Assembly: GCF_030519375.1 (NCBI RefSeq)
Contig: NZ_JAUMKB010000002.1
Location: forward strand, 310,001-374,000
Reading direction: 5' to 3'
Length of the DNA stretch: 64,000 nucleotides
Origin: Mucilaginibacter tolerans
GTDB lineage: Bacteria > Bacteroidota > Bacteroidia > Sphingobacteriales > Sphingobacteriaceae
A model generated the notes under the pieces. It was not told where the DNA came from. It made no database searches and worked only from the letters and a program-made list of their open reading frames with translations. This document shows, in pieces, positions 54,820 to 63,200 of the stretch; the first letter of the stretch is position 1; the number at the start of each line of letters is the position of its first letter. Both the position numbers and the translations under genes were made by a program.

Positions 54820-54833
54820 CTGCATCAAAAAAA

Positions 54834-55748
54834 TCATTCAATTATAAAAGTCTTCCCCTCAACAGCTAACTCCGTTTCGGGGAAAACGCTTATAGCTTCA
54901 TCCAAAAGTTCCATCAATGTTTTATATCTGGCCGAGAAATGTCCTATCAATAGTTTTTTGGCATTAGTTTTCAACGCCACTTCCCCTGCTTGTAGTGCGG
55001 TTGTGTGAAAAGTGCTTTGTGCCCTGTCGAGCATACTATTTAAAAAAGTTGCCTCATGATATAAGAGATCAACATTGCTTATTTGTGCAAAATAGCTTTC
55101 GTCATAAATAGTATCCGAACAATAGGCATAGCTCTTCGGTTCTTTAGGGTTATTGGTGATTTCCCAATTCTTATAGACAGTACCATCCTGGGCGATATAA
55201 TCCCCCCCCTTTTTTATCTCGGAGAATTGATTAATAGGGATATTCAGTTCAATTATCTTCTCTTTTATGATCTTTTTTAGGCGCTTCTTCTGCTTAAATA
55301 AAAATCCGGTGGTCGCTATCCTGTGATTGAGCGGAATAGTCTCGACAATGATATCGGTTGTATCCAATATTATTTCAGATTTATCGGCATGAGTAGCAAT
55401 AAAATCAATCGGGTACTGCAAAGTTGTATCCGAATATTTTAACTGCAGATCGATGATTTCCTTTAGTTCAGCCGGTCCAAACAACTTTAGTGTTTTAACA
55501 CGCCCGTTAAGGTGCATAGACGACAGCAAGCCAACCAGGCCCAGATAATGATCGCCATGAAGATGACTGATAAAAATATGATCGATACGACTGGCTTTTA
55601 CATCAAAGCGCAGCATTTGCTGTTGCGTGCCTTCGCCGCAATCAATCAAATATAAACGATCATTAATGTTTAGTACCTGCGCCGACGGGTTTCTATTGTA
55701 GATTGGAGTTGCCGAACTGCTGCCCAGTATTGTTACCTCAAATTTCAT
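54834..55748 (-). CDS. rnz: Ribonuclease Z
   Basis: 304 residues. TILGSSSATPIYNRNPSAQVL at the N-terminus, the metallo-beta-lactamase motif SHLHGDHYLGLVGLLSSM (H-x-H-x-D-H), the exosite-arm region around 160 rich in Lys (KQKKRLKKIIKEK), and the later LLYHEATF and LLIGHFSARY segments identify RNase Z. It trims the 3' trailer from tRNA precursors. It follows the STAS gene by 22 bases on minus. Confidence 0.95.
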   Translation of the reverse strand: MKFEVTILGSSSATPIYNRNPSAQVLNINDRLYLIDCGEGTQQQMLRFDVKASRIDHIFISHLHGDHYLGLVGLLSSMHLNGRVKTLKLFGPAELKEIIDLQLKYSDTTLQYPIDFIATHADKSEIILDTTDIIVETIPLNHRIATTGFLFKQKKRLKKIIKEKIIELNIPINQFSEIKKGGDYIAQDGTVYKNWEITNNPKEPKSYAYCSDTIYDESYFAQISNVDLLYHEATFLNSMLDRAQSTFHTTALQAGEVALKTNAKKLLIGHFSARYKTLMELLDEAISVFPETELAVEGKTFIIE

Positions 55749-55770
55749 ATCAGGTAAACAACATTGGATG

Positions 55771-56148
55771 TTATTTTGCTTCTTTCTTTAACTGCTTTTC
55801 TACTTCTTCCATAAAAACAAGATCGATCGCTTCTTCGGTGGTCGGAACAATAGAAAGTACGGAGTCTAGCTGGGATATAGCGATCAAACGAGCTACGGCA
55901 TCATTTAAGCCGGAAAGAATAAAAACACCTGATGCATTTTTACATAAACGGTGGCCAACTAATAAGCTGCTCAAACCTGATGAGTCAGCAAATTTTATCT
56001 GTGAAAGGTCCATGATGATATTTCTCTGCCCTTCAGTATTGATCAGAATCAATTCAGATTTTAGCTGTGGAGTTACCAACGAATTCAATTTGGATTCGTT
56101 CAACTTCAACAAAACATATTTATCGTGCTTATCAACAGTAAATTTCAT
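55771..56148 (-). CDS. STAS-domain protein (anti-sigma-factor-antagonist type)
   Basis: 125 residues, a single STAS domain. The conserved loop IKFADSSGLSSLLVGH includes the serine (S56 or S57) that is phosphorylated in SpoIIAA-like proteins. The C-terminal tail after the domain is Lys/Glu-rich. Such proteins switch partner proteins in signalling. It lies between purC and rnz; no anti-sigma kinase is near. The partner is unknown. Confidence 0.88.
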   Translation of the reverse strand: MKFTVDKHDKYVLLKLNESKLNSLVTPQLKSELILINTEGQRNIIMDLSQIKFADSSGLSSLLVGHRLCKNASGVFILSGLNDAVARLIAISQLDSVLSIVPTTEEAIDLVFMEEVEKQLKKEAK

Positions 56149-56199
56149 CTTGTGTTAATTATGCTACTAAGATATAATTTTTTTACATACAATAAAAAA

Positions 56200-57144
56200 T
56201 TACAAGGCCGTAAGGGCTTTATTTATTGCTCCTTCCACCCTGCTTAAAACTGAGTCATTGTCAGACTTAACAAAGTTCTCGCCTGTAATTTGTTCAAATA
56301 ACTCAATATAACGATCTGATATTGAATTAACTATTTCTTTAGTCATAACCGGAACTACCTGGCCGTCTTTACCCTGGAAGCCGTTTTCAATCAGCCATCT
56401 TCTTACAAATTCTTTTGATAACTGCTTCTGGGGCTCATTAATCTTTTGGCGCTCTTCGTAACCTTCTTTGTAAAAATAGCGGGAAGAATCCGGTGTATGG
56501 ATCTCGTCGATCAGGTAAATCTTGCCATCCGCTTTTCCAAATTCGTATTTGGTATCCACTAAAATCAAGCCCCTTTTTGCTGCTATTTCAGTTCCGCGCT
56601 GGTATAATGCATGTGTATATTTCTCTAACTGCGCGTAATCTTCAGCTGATACGATACCACGTTCAAGTATCTGTTCTTTAGATATATCCTCATCATGGCC
56701 AACAGACGCTTTAGTAGTCGGCGTAATGATCGGCGCAGGCAGTTTATCGTTTTCTTTCAGTCCTTCAGGTAAACTTACTCCACATACCTCTCTTTTTCCT
56801 GAACTATATTCACGCCATGCATGGCCGGCCAGATAGCCGCGAATAACCATTTCTACCTTAAAAGGGTCACAAATGCGACCGATAGTTACGCTCGGATCAG
56901 GAACTGAAACTACCCAATTAGGTACGATATCGCTGGTGTCATGCAAAAATTTGGCAGCGATTTGGTTCAACACCTGCCCTTTATAAGGAATTGGTTCAGG
57001 CAACACCACATCAAAAGCCGAGATGCGGTCGGTAACCACCATTGCCAGGTATTTATTATCTATAGTATAAACATCCCTAACTTTCCCCTTATAAAAGTTG
57101 GTCTGCTTTGGAAAATGAAAATGCGTCTCTTTTATTGCGTCCAT
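56200..57144 (-). CDS. purC: SAICAR synthase
   Basis: 314 residues. [55 protein letters not shown] and [22 protein letters not shown] mark the eukaryote-like long form of PurC. It joins aspartate to CAIR in purine synthesis. The start is the ATG at 57144; a frame extending to 57189 runs into the inverted repeat and adds residues with no family match. It lies downstream of phoH on minus. Confidence 0.96.
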   Translation of the reverse strand: MDAIKETHFHFPKQTNFYKGKVRDVYTIDNKYLAMVVTDRISAFDVVLPEPIPYKGQVLNQIAAKFLHDTSDIVPNWVVSVPDPSVTIGRICDPFKVEMVIRGYLAGHAWREYSSGKREVCGVSLPEGLKENDKLPAPIITPTTKASVGHDEDISKEQILERGIVSAEDYAQLEKYTHALYQRGTEIAAKRGLILVDTKYEFGKADGKIYLIDEIHTPDSSRYFYKEGYEERQKINEPQKQLSKEFVRRWLIENGFQGKDGQVVPVMTKEIVNSISDRYIELFEQITGENFVKSDNDSVLSRVEGAINKALTAL

Positions 57145-57153
57145 TCTTGTTTT

Positions 57154-57230
57154 AGATTTGAGATGTGAGATTTGAGATGTGAGATTCATACAATCCCTGT
57201 CTCATATCTCACATCTAATATCTCATATCT
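57154..57230. repeat. GATTTGAGAT-word inverted repeat between phoH and purC
   Basis: The left arm, 57154-57185, is four tandem copies of (A)GATTTGAGATGTG. The right arm, 57201-57230, is CTCATATCTCACATCT and then AATATCTCATATCT, the complement with a few changes. It fills most of the space between the phoH stop (57232) and the purC start (57144). The same words are at 53686-53808. Confidence 0.8.
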
Positions 57231-57231
57231 G

Positions 57232-58191
57232 TTACTGTATATCCCCGTATGCCTCCAATATGCGTTTTACCAGCTTGTGGCGCACTACGTCTTCACCTGT
57301 CAGGTAGATCAGCTCTATGCCTTTGATGTCCGTCAAAATCCTCAATGCAGTATGTAAACCTGATTGTTGTTTTTTAGGCAAGTCGATCTGCGTCACGTCA
57401 CCGGTAACAATAAACTTAGCTGATGGCCCCATACGTGTTAAAAACATCTTTAACTGCATATCGGTGGCGTTCTGTGCCTCATCCAATATCACAAAGCAAT
57501 TATCGAGCGTACGACCGCGCATAAATGCCAGTGGCGCAATTTCTATGGTGCGATTCTCCAGGTAGACCTTCAGTTTTTCGGCCGGGATCATGTCATCCAA
57601 CGCATCATACAAAGGTCTCAGATATGGATCGATTTTTTCCTTCAAATCACCAGGTAAAAACCCTAGGTTCTCCCCTGCCTCAACCGCCGGGCGTGTCAGG
57701 ATAATACGTTTTATCTCTTTGTTCTTCAAAGCGCGAACCGCTAATGCAACAGCAGTATAGGTTTTACCGGTACCGGCCGGCCCGATGGCAAATAGGATAT
57801 CATTTTTATCGATACCAGTGACCATTCGTTTCTGGTTGGCGGTTCTTGCTTTAACCAATATACCATTGGGGCCAAATACCAGCACCTCGCCTGTTGTCGA
57901 TTTATCGTTTACGGATTCCGAAATAGGGTGAATCGTCGCTCTTGAACCTAAAATCCTTTCCAGGTCGGTAATGTTCAGGTTCTCAAACTTCTCGACATGA
58001 TTGAGCAGGTGCGTGAATTTTTCGTCAAAAACTGCCAGTTCGTGATCGTCGCCTAAGACCTTTAACTCGTTACCTCTTGCAACTAATTTTAGCTTTGGGT
58101 ACTGTTTTTTTATGATCTCGAAGTGGTCGTTATTTGGTCCCCACAGTACAGCAGGGTTCACATTATCTATAGATATTTTAAGTTCGTTCAA
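57232..58191 (-). CDS. phoH: PhoH-family ATPase
   Basis: 319 residues. The N-terminal region (1-110) is a KH-like/linker part; the ATPase domain has Walker A FAIGPAGTGKTYTAVALA, the QSRTL-like TRPAVEAGENLGFLPGDLKEK segment and Walker B VILDEAQNATDMQLKMFLTRMG, with VTGDVTQIDLP after it. PhoH proteins are RNA-linked ATPases, some with helicase or ribosome-associated roles. The start is TTG. It lies upstream of purC on the same strand, separated by a repeat. Confidence 0.94.
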   Translation of the reverse strand: MNELKISIDNVNPAVLWGPNNDHFEIIKKQYPKLKLVARGNELKVLGDDHELAVFDEKFTHLLNHVEKFENLNITDLERILGSRATIHPISESVNDKSTTGEVLVFGPNGILVKARTANQKRMVTGIDKNDILFAIGPAGTGKTYTAVALAVRALKNKEIKRIILTRPAVEAGENLGFLPGDLKEKIDPYLRPLYDALDDMIPAEKLKVYLENRTIEIAPLAFMRGRTLDNCFVILDEAQNATDMQLKMFLTRMGPSAKFIVTGDVTQIDLPKKQQSGLHTALRILTDIKGIELIYLTGEDVVRHKLVKRILEAYGDIQ

Positions 58192-58293
58192 CAGTAATGA
58201 ATTTATAGTTGCAGAATTTTTTATGAATTAAAAATTGAATATTTGTAGCATCAAATGCTAGCACAAGATTAGCAATAAATATTTAAAAAATTA

Positions 58294-59070
58294 ATGGCAA
58301 TAATAACTTTAACTACTGATCTGGGCGACAAAGACATTTACCAGGCTGCACTTAAAGGAAGTATTTTAAAATTGTTGCCAGCGGTAAACATTGTAGACAT
58401 AACTCACAGTGTAGCTGCCTTTAATGTACAACAGGCGGCTTTCATTTTAAAGAACAGTTTCTATTATTTCCCCGAACAAACTGTCCACCTGATAGGCATT
58501 GATACCGTTTATAATTCTGACACTAAGTACCTGGCGGTCAGCTATAAAAATCATTATTTTGTCGGGTCGGATAACGGAATATTTTCACTGATGTTCGATT
58601 CTGAACCGGACGAAATGGTAGAGATAAATATTATGCAGGACCTTAAATTTCTGCATTTCCCCCTGGCAGACATTTTCGTTAAAACAGCATGTCACCTGGC
58701 TGGCGGAGGCAAGTTGAGCGAGATCGGCTTACCTATCGCTGCCATGGAAAAGAAGATGAACCTGCAGCCTATTGTGGAAAAAAACATGATAAAGGGTGTG
58801 GTGATCTATATCGATTCATTCCAGAATGTGATCACCAATATTACCAAGGAGTTTTTCAATAAAGTGCAGCAGGGTCGTCAGTTCACTTTATCATTCAAGC
58901 GCAACGAAACGATTAATCACTTGAGCTGGCATTATAACGAGGTTCCTGAGGGCGAAAAGCTATGCCTGTTTGGAATAAGTGATCATTTGGAGATCGCCAT
59001 AAACAAAGGCAATGCAAGCGGGTTATTAGGATTGAATTTAGGCGACAGCGTTATCATCAATTTTGAATAA
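58294..59070 (+). CDS. SAM hydroxide adenosyltransferase (SAM hydrolase, DUF62)
   Basis: 258 residues. ITLTTDLGDKDIYQAALKG at the N-terminus, then VNIVDITHSVAAFNVQQAAFIL, HLIGIDTVYNSD and FVGSDNGIFSLMFD match the DUF62 family, which hydrolyses SAM to adenosine and methionine with activated water. It is in the same fold as fluorinases, but lacks their halide context. The gene is divergent from phoH and followed directly by a membrane-anchored coiled-coil protein. Confidence 0.9.
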   Translation: MAIITLTTDLGDKDIYQAALKGSILKLLPAVNIVDITHSVAAFNVQQAAFILKNSFYYFPEQTVHLIGIDTVYNSDTKYLAVSYKNHYFVGSDNGIFSLMFDSEPDEMVEINIMQDLKFLHFPLADIFVKTACHLAGGGKLSEIGLPIAAMEKKMNLQPIVEKNMIKGVVIYIDSFQNVITNITKEFFNKVQQGRQFTLSFKRNETINHLSWHYNEVPEGEKLCLFGISDHLEIAINKGNASGLLGLNLGDSVIINFE

Positions 59071-59076
59071 TTGCAT

Positions 59077-59598
59077 ATGAAAAAAATTTCCGGACTTTGC
59101 TTTCTGTGTTTATTTCCTGTATTTGTTTTTGCGCAAAAATCAAACTCCGACTCCTTAGCGTATCAGTTGCAAAGAGCTAAAATCAACCAGATGCTGGACC
59201 AGCGCCGGCAAAAGTTCGGACAGTACGACCAGAGCCTGAAAATGCATACCGGTATATTCGGACTGCAAACTAAAAAAGATATCCGGCGGTCGAATGATAT
59301 TCTGATGGATATCGTTAAAACCGATGACGATATATTCCGCGAGCTTAAAATATTGATGGATTACCGTGTCTTCCAGCAGCAACAGGCGCAAACGCATTCT
59401 ACAGAATCGGAGAATGTGACGCTGGCTTATATGAATACTATCAATCGGTTAAGAAGCCAGATAGATCAGCTAACACAGGAAGCCCAAAAAGAAAAAGCCC
59501 ACCAGCAGAACGTGTTACGCACCCTGATCGGCGCCGTAGTTCTCCTATTTGTGTCAATTTTATATTTAATAACAAGAAAACGCGCAGTTAAGGCTTAA
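59077..59598 (+). CDS. Hypothetical membrane-anchored coiled-coil protein
   Basis: 173 residues from the ATG at 59077. A signal-type N-terminus (about 1-19, ending VFAQK), a helical middle with Gln/Lys-rich heptads (RAKINQMLDQRRQKFGQYDQ, then INRLRSQIDQLTQEAQKEK) and a C-terminal membrane segment (about 148-168) followed by a short basic tail. I do not recognise a family. It begins six bases after the SAM hydrolase stop, so the two are probably cotranscribed. Confidence 0.75.
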   Translation: MKKISGLCFLCLFPVFVFAQKSNSDSLAYQLQRAKINQMLDQRRQKFGQYDQSLKMHTGIFGLQTKKDIRRSNDILMDIVKTDDDIFRELKILMDYRVFQQQQAQTHSTESENVTLAYMNTINRLRSQIDQLTQEAQKEKAHQQNVLRTLIGAVVLLFVSILYLITRKRAVKA

Positions 59599-59622
59599 TT
59601 TTGTGGCTTTTATAATCAGAAA

Positions 59623-61452
59623 ATGGCAAGAGGAAGAAGTAGTCTGAATAGTGGTGGCAAGCAGGGAGAAGAGCTTCCTAAAACTAAACTAAGCAGGCAA
59701 ACTTTAAAAAATGTTTCCAAACTTTTATCGTACGTACAGCCTTACCGGGGCAAATTCATAGCAGCTTTATTTTTTCTATTCTTATCCAGTTTGGTTGGGC
59801 TTGCGTTTCCATCTTTTTTAGGTGGCCTGATCGATGCTGCGCAGGGAAAACACACCAACAAATTTTTACCAGCTACTGTTCAGGGCATAGGTTTGCTGGC
59901 ATTGATCGTCCTTTTCTCGCAGGCCTTTGTTTCTTTTTTCAGGATACTTTGGTTTGTGCAAATAGCAGAACGATCGCTGGCTGACATCAGACGCGATACT
60001 TATTTTAAGCTGATAACACTGCGAATGGACTTCTTTGCCAATCGCCGTGTAGGCGAATTGAATAGCCGTATCTCAGCCGATTTATCGCAAATACAAGATA
60101 CATTAACCACCACACTTGCAGAAATAATCAGGCAGTTGGTATTACTGATCGGTGGTATCACTTTCCTGGCTATTGTATCCATCAAGCTAACATTGGCTTT
60201 GCTCGTAGTGTTGCCAGTATTAGTAGTAACCGCCGTACTTTTTGGACGGTTCATCAGAAAACTCTCAAGGAAGGCACAGGATAAACTCGCCGAATCAAAT
60301 ACGATTGTAGAAGAGACGTTGCAAGGCATTGCCAATGTTAAGGCCTTTGTAAATGAAGCCTATGAAGCCAGTCGCTATGGTAAAAATATTCGTGAAGTAG
60401 CAAACATCGCTATAAAAGGCGCTAAATACAGGGGACTGTTTGCATCATTCATCGTATTCGGCATGTTTGGGGCCATTGTAACTGTAATTGCTTATGGATG
60501 TTTATTAGTAAGCCACAATGAGCTAACCGTGGGCGAATTATTCAAATTTGCTCTGTATGCTGTTTTTGTCGGCAGCGCAATGGGGAGTTTCCCGGAACTA
60601 TATGCCAACATACAGAAGTCTGTTGGTGCCAGTGAGCGCGTGTTGGAAATACTGGACGAAAAAGGCGAAGATGTTTCCATTGATCATGCTGAAAACGAGA
60701 TCAAGCAAAAGATAGAAGGTAATATCGCCTTCGATAATGTCAACTTCCATTACCCATCACGCTCAGAAATTGAGGTATTGAAAGGCGTTTCCTTTGAAGC
60801 GCAAACCGGGCAAAAGGTCGCTATAGTCGGGCCTAGCGGTTCGGGTAAGTCCACCATGGCTTCGTTGATATTGCATTTTTACCACCCGCAAAGTGGAACT
60901 ATCCTGTTTGATCATCAACCATCTGACAAATATAGTCTTACCGATATCCGCAACCAGGTGGCTATCGTACCGCAAGATGTAATGCTATTTGGCGGTACAA
61001 TACAGGAAAATATTGCTTATGGGAAATTGAGCGCTACTAAAGAGGAAATCATACAAGCAGCCCAACGCGCTAATGCACATCATTTTATTACGTCCTTCCC
61101 GGAAGGATATGATACGGTTGTGGGTGAGCGTGGCGTAAAACTTTCAGGCGGACAAAGGCAACGTGTTGCTATTGCGCGTGCATTGTTAAAAAACCCATCA
61201 ATTTTAATTTTGGACGAAGCGACCTCTTCCCTGGATTCTGAATCAGAGCGCCTGGTACAAGACGCTTTGGAAGAATTAATGAAGAACCGTACCTCTATTA
61301 TTATAGCCCACCGCCTTTCAACTATCCGCGAGGCTGACAAGATCATTGTTCTTGAAAAAGGGAAAGTGATCGAAAGTGGGAACCATGAAGAACTGATCGG
61401 TAACGAAAATGGCCTGTATCGTTATCTGAGCCAGTTGCAGTTTGAGGTGTGA
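59623..61452 (+). CDS. ABC exporter, fused membrane and ATPase domains (MsbA/BmrA type)
   Basis: 609 residues: a six-helix transmembrane domain (about 45-345) and one nucleotide-binding domain. Walker A is GPSGSGKST (about 403-411), Q-loop VPQDVMLFGG, signature LSGGQRQRVAIARALL (about 506-520) and Walker B ILILDEATSSLDSESERLVQ. Homodimers of this type export lipids, drugs or peptides. Upstream is the coiled-coil protein; downstream the beta-CASP gene lies past an inverted repeat. Substrate unknown. Confidence 0.95.
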   Translation: MARGRSSLNSGGKQGEELPKTKLSRQTLKNVSKLLSYVQPYRGKFIAALFFLFLSSLVGLAFPSFLGGLIDAAQGKHTNKFLPATVQGIGLLALIVLFSQAFVSFFRILWFVQIAERSLADIRRDTYFKLITLRMDFFANRRVGELNSRISADLSQIQDTLTTTLAEIIRQLVLLIGGITFLAIVSIKLTLALLVVLPVLVVTAVLFGRFIRKLSRKAQDKLAESNTIVEETLQGIANVKAFVNEAYEASRYGKNIREVANIAIKGAKYRGLFASFIVFGMFGAIVTVIAYGCLLVSHNELTVGELFKFALYAVFVGSAMGSFPELYANIQKSVGASERVLEILDEKGEDVSIDHAENEIKQKIEGNIAFDNVNFHYPSRSEIEVLKGVSFEAQTGQKVAIVGPSGSGKSTMASLILHFYHPQSGTILFDHQPSDKYSLTDIRNQVAIVPQDVMLFGGTIQENIAYGKLSATKEEIIQAAQRANAHHFITSFPEGYDTVVGERGVKLSGGQRQRVAIARALLKNPSILILDEATSSLDSESERLVQDALEELMKNRTSIIIAHRLSTIREADKIIVLEKGKVIESGNHEELIGNENGLYRYLSQLQFEV

Positions 61453-61555
61453 TATTGTTTTAAGTTGGACGTAATACGTTGTACGTTTAAAATCACCTCA
61501 ATAAATAGTAATTTGCAAATCAAAAACGTAGCACGTAAAACGTATTACGTATAAC
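61443..61555. repeat. ACGTAATACGTT-word inverted repeat after the ABC exporter
   Basis: The left arm (61464-61488) reads GTTGGACGTAATACGTTGT and then ACGTTT. The right arm (61522-61555) carries AAAACGTAGCACGTAAAACG and TATTACGTATAAC, the complement with few changes. A short outer pair, TGAGGTG (61443-61449, over the stop codon) and CACCTCA (61494-61500), adds a nested stem. It is the same word family as the infC-rpmI spacer. Confidence 0.7.
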
Positions 61556-61562
61556 CTAACGA

Positions 61563-62957
61563 ATGAAACTGACTATACACGGCGCGGCCCGGCAGGTGAC
61601 AGGAAGCATGCACCTGCTCGAGGTTGACCAATATAAAATACTGATAGATTGCGGACTGGATTATGAAAAAGACCGCAGCGTTCAATCGAATGAGAATTTT
61701 CCTTTCGACCCGTCAGAAATTGATGTGGTTGTTCTGACCCACGCACATATAGATCATTCAGGCAATTTGCCTACCCTGATCAGAATGGGTTTTGATGGGC
61801 AGGTACTATGTACCCCCGCTACTGCCGACCTGACTGAACTGTTGTTGCTTGACTCAGTGAATATTTTCATGGGAAAGATCAACAAAAGCCGCAAGCATAA
61901 CCGCAAAAAACATCAACATCCTGCCCAGCAGCCGCTATATTTGCAAAAGCATGTGATGGATACTATGGAACGGGTGGTAACTATAGGTTTTAACCGTTCA
62001 TTTCGTATAAATGGAAACATTGAGTTGACTTTTATACCTGTTGGACACTTGTTAGGCGCCGCCGCTGCCGTATTTAAGATAAATGACCATGGTGAAGAGA
62101 AAACTATAGCGTTTACAGGCGATATAGGCCGCAAAAATTATCCTGTGCTTGATGATCCGCAGGATTTACCACATGTGGATTATTTGGTCACAGAATCAAC
62201 CTATGGCGGTCGGATGCATACGAAAGATAAAACGGTTGAACAGGCATTAATCGAGACTATTGAAAAGGCCTGTATAAAAGAACAGGGGCGGTTGATTATC
62301 CCGGCTTTTAGTATCGGTCGTACCCAGTCGCTGGTTTACTCACTGAATAAAATCTTCACCAAAGGGCTTTTGCCGCCGGTAAAGGTATTTGTGGACAGCC
62401 CGATGGCTGTTGCTGCCACCGAGATATTCCGTAAGCACCACAGCCTTGTAAATGAGGAGGCCAGGGAATTTTATCAAACTAAAGGTGATGAGTTTGAATT
62501 TGATAACCTGGTATACATAGAAAGCTTGCAGGACAGCCGGCAGATATCCAATTATTTTGAGCCTTGCATTATTATTTCATCGGCAGGAATGTTGGAGGGC
62601 GGACGTATTCAGGATCATTTGTATGAGAATATCCAGAATTATTATTGTACTATCCTGTTTATCGGATACTGTGCTAAGGGAACTTTAGGGCATCGCTTAC
62701 TTCGCGGCGATCCTATTGTTCATATTAAGGATCGTGAGCTTTCTGTTTATGCTACGATAAGGCAAACTGACGTTTTAAGCGCCCATGGCGACCATGAAGA
62801 CCTGATGAATGTTGCCCGGCAACAGCATAAGGACAAGTTGAGAACCATCTTCCTGGTGCATGGCGAGGAAGCGAGTATGCAGGCTCTAGCTGAAGCTTTG
62901 GAAGAAGAAGGCTTTCCGGTGTCGATTCCGGAAAAGGATGTGACTTATAGCCTGTAA
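61563..62957 (+). CDS. Beta-CASP metallo-beta-lactamase RNA-processing protein
   Basis: 464 residues. The metal-binding motif is VVLTHAHIDHSGNLPTL, with AFTGDIGRKNYPVLDDP (Asp ligand) and YGGRMH. The beta-CASP insertion has AFSIGRTQSLVYSLN, SPMAVAATEIF and SSAGMLEGGRIQDH; the RMMBL tail has SAHGDHEDLM and IFLVHGEEASMQALAEAL. Such proteins are CPSF73/RNase J-like nucleases. The first residues KLTIHGAARQVTGSMHLLE are typical of bacterial members. Substrate unknown. Confidence 0.93.
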   Translation: MKLTIHGAARQVTGSMHLLEVDQYKILIDCGLDYEKDRSVQSNENFPFDPSEIDVVVLTHAHIDHSGNLPTLIRMGFDGQVLCTPATADLTELLLLDSVNIFMGKINKSRKHNRKKHQHPAQQPLYLQKHVMDTMERVVTIGFNRSFRINGNIELTFIPVGHLLGAAAAVFKINDHGEEKTIAFTGDIGRKNYPVLDDPQDLPHVDYLVTESTYGGRMHTKDKTVEQALIETIEKACIKEQGRLIIPAFSIGRTQSLVYSLNKIFTKGLLPPVKVFVDSPMAVAATEIFRKHHSLVNEEAREFYQTKGDEFEFDNLVYIESLQDSRQISNYFEPCIIISSAGMLEGGRIQDHLYENIQNYYCTILFIGYCAKGTLGHRLLRGDPIVHIKDRELSVYATIRQTDVLSAHGDHEDLMNVARQQHKDKLRTIFLVHGEEASMQALAEALEEEGFPVSIPEKDVTYSL

Positions 62958-62991
62958 ATTATTTCGTTAATAGTGAATTTATACATGGGAG

Positions 62992-63183
62992 TTATGATTC
63001 ATGATTCCATATAGAGATTTTGCGATAACGTCGATCTGTATATTTCAGAAAATGTATTTCCATCTTTTCAATGGTATGCAGCTTCATTTTACGATTAAAA
63101 TAACCGGATATATATCCATCGTATTCTCGTGAGCTTGTAATGCTTAATTTACCATCTGCTTTTTTTGTTATTGCAAAAGTCAC
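62992..63183 (-). CDS. Possible small protein of 63 aa, GTG start
   Basis: A frame of 63 codons with a GTG start lies 17 bases after the polyferredoxin stop on the same strand. The composition (basic, aromatic, no signal) is protein-like, but there is no strong ribosome-binding site and I recognise no family. It may be a real small gene or a chance frame in the spacer 62958-63200. Confidence 0.3.
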   Translation of the reverse strand: MTFAITKKADGKLSITSSREYDGYISGYFNRKMKLHTIEKMEIHFLKYTDRRYRKISIWNHES

Positions 63184-63200
63184 CGAGCGGACCGGAGCAC

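Noticed and set aside
57145..57189. N-terminal extension of PurC
   Set aside because: The extra 15 residues are encoded by the inverted repeat and have no family match; the ATG at 57144 gives a normal PurC.
53686..57230. The two GATTTGAGAT elements as a CRISPR array
   Set aside because: The words run without unique spacers of constant length, the arms are inverted rather than direct, and no cas gene is near.
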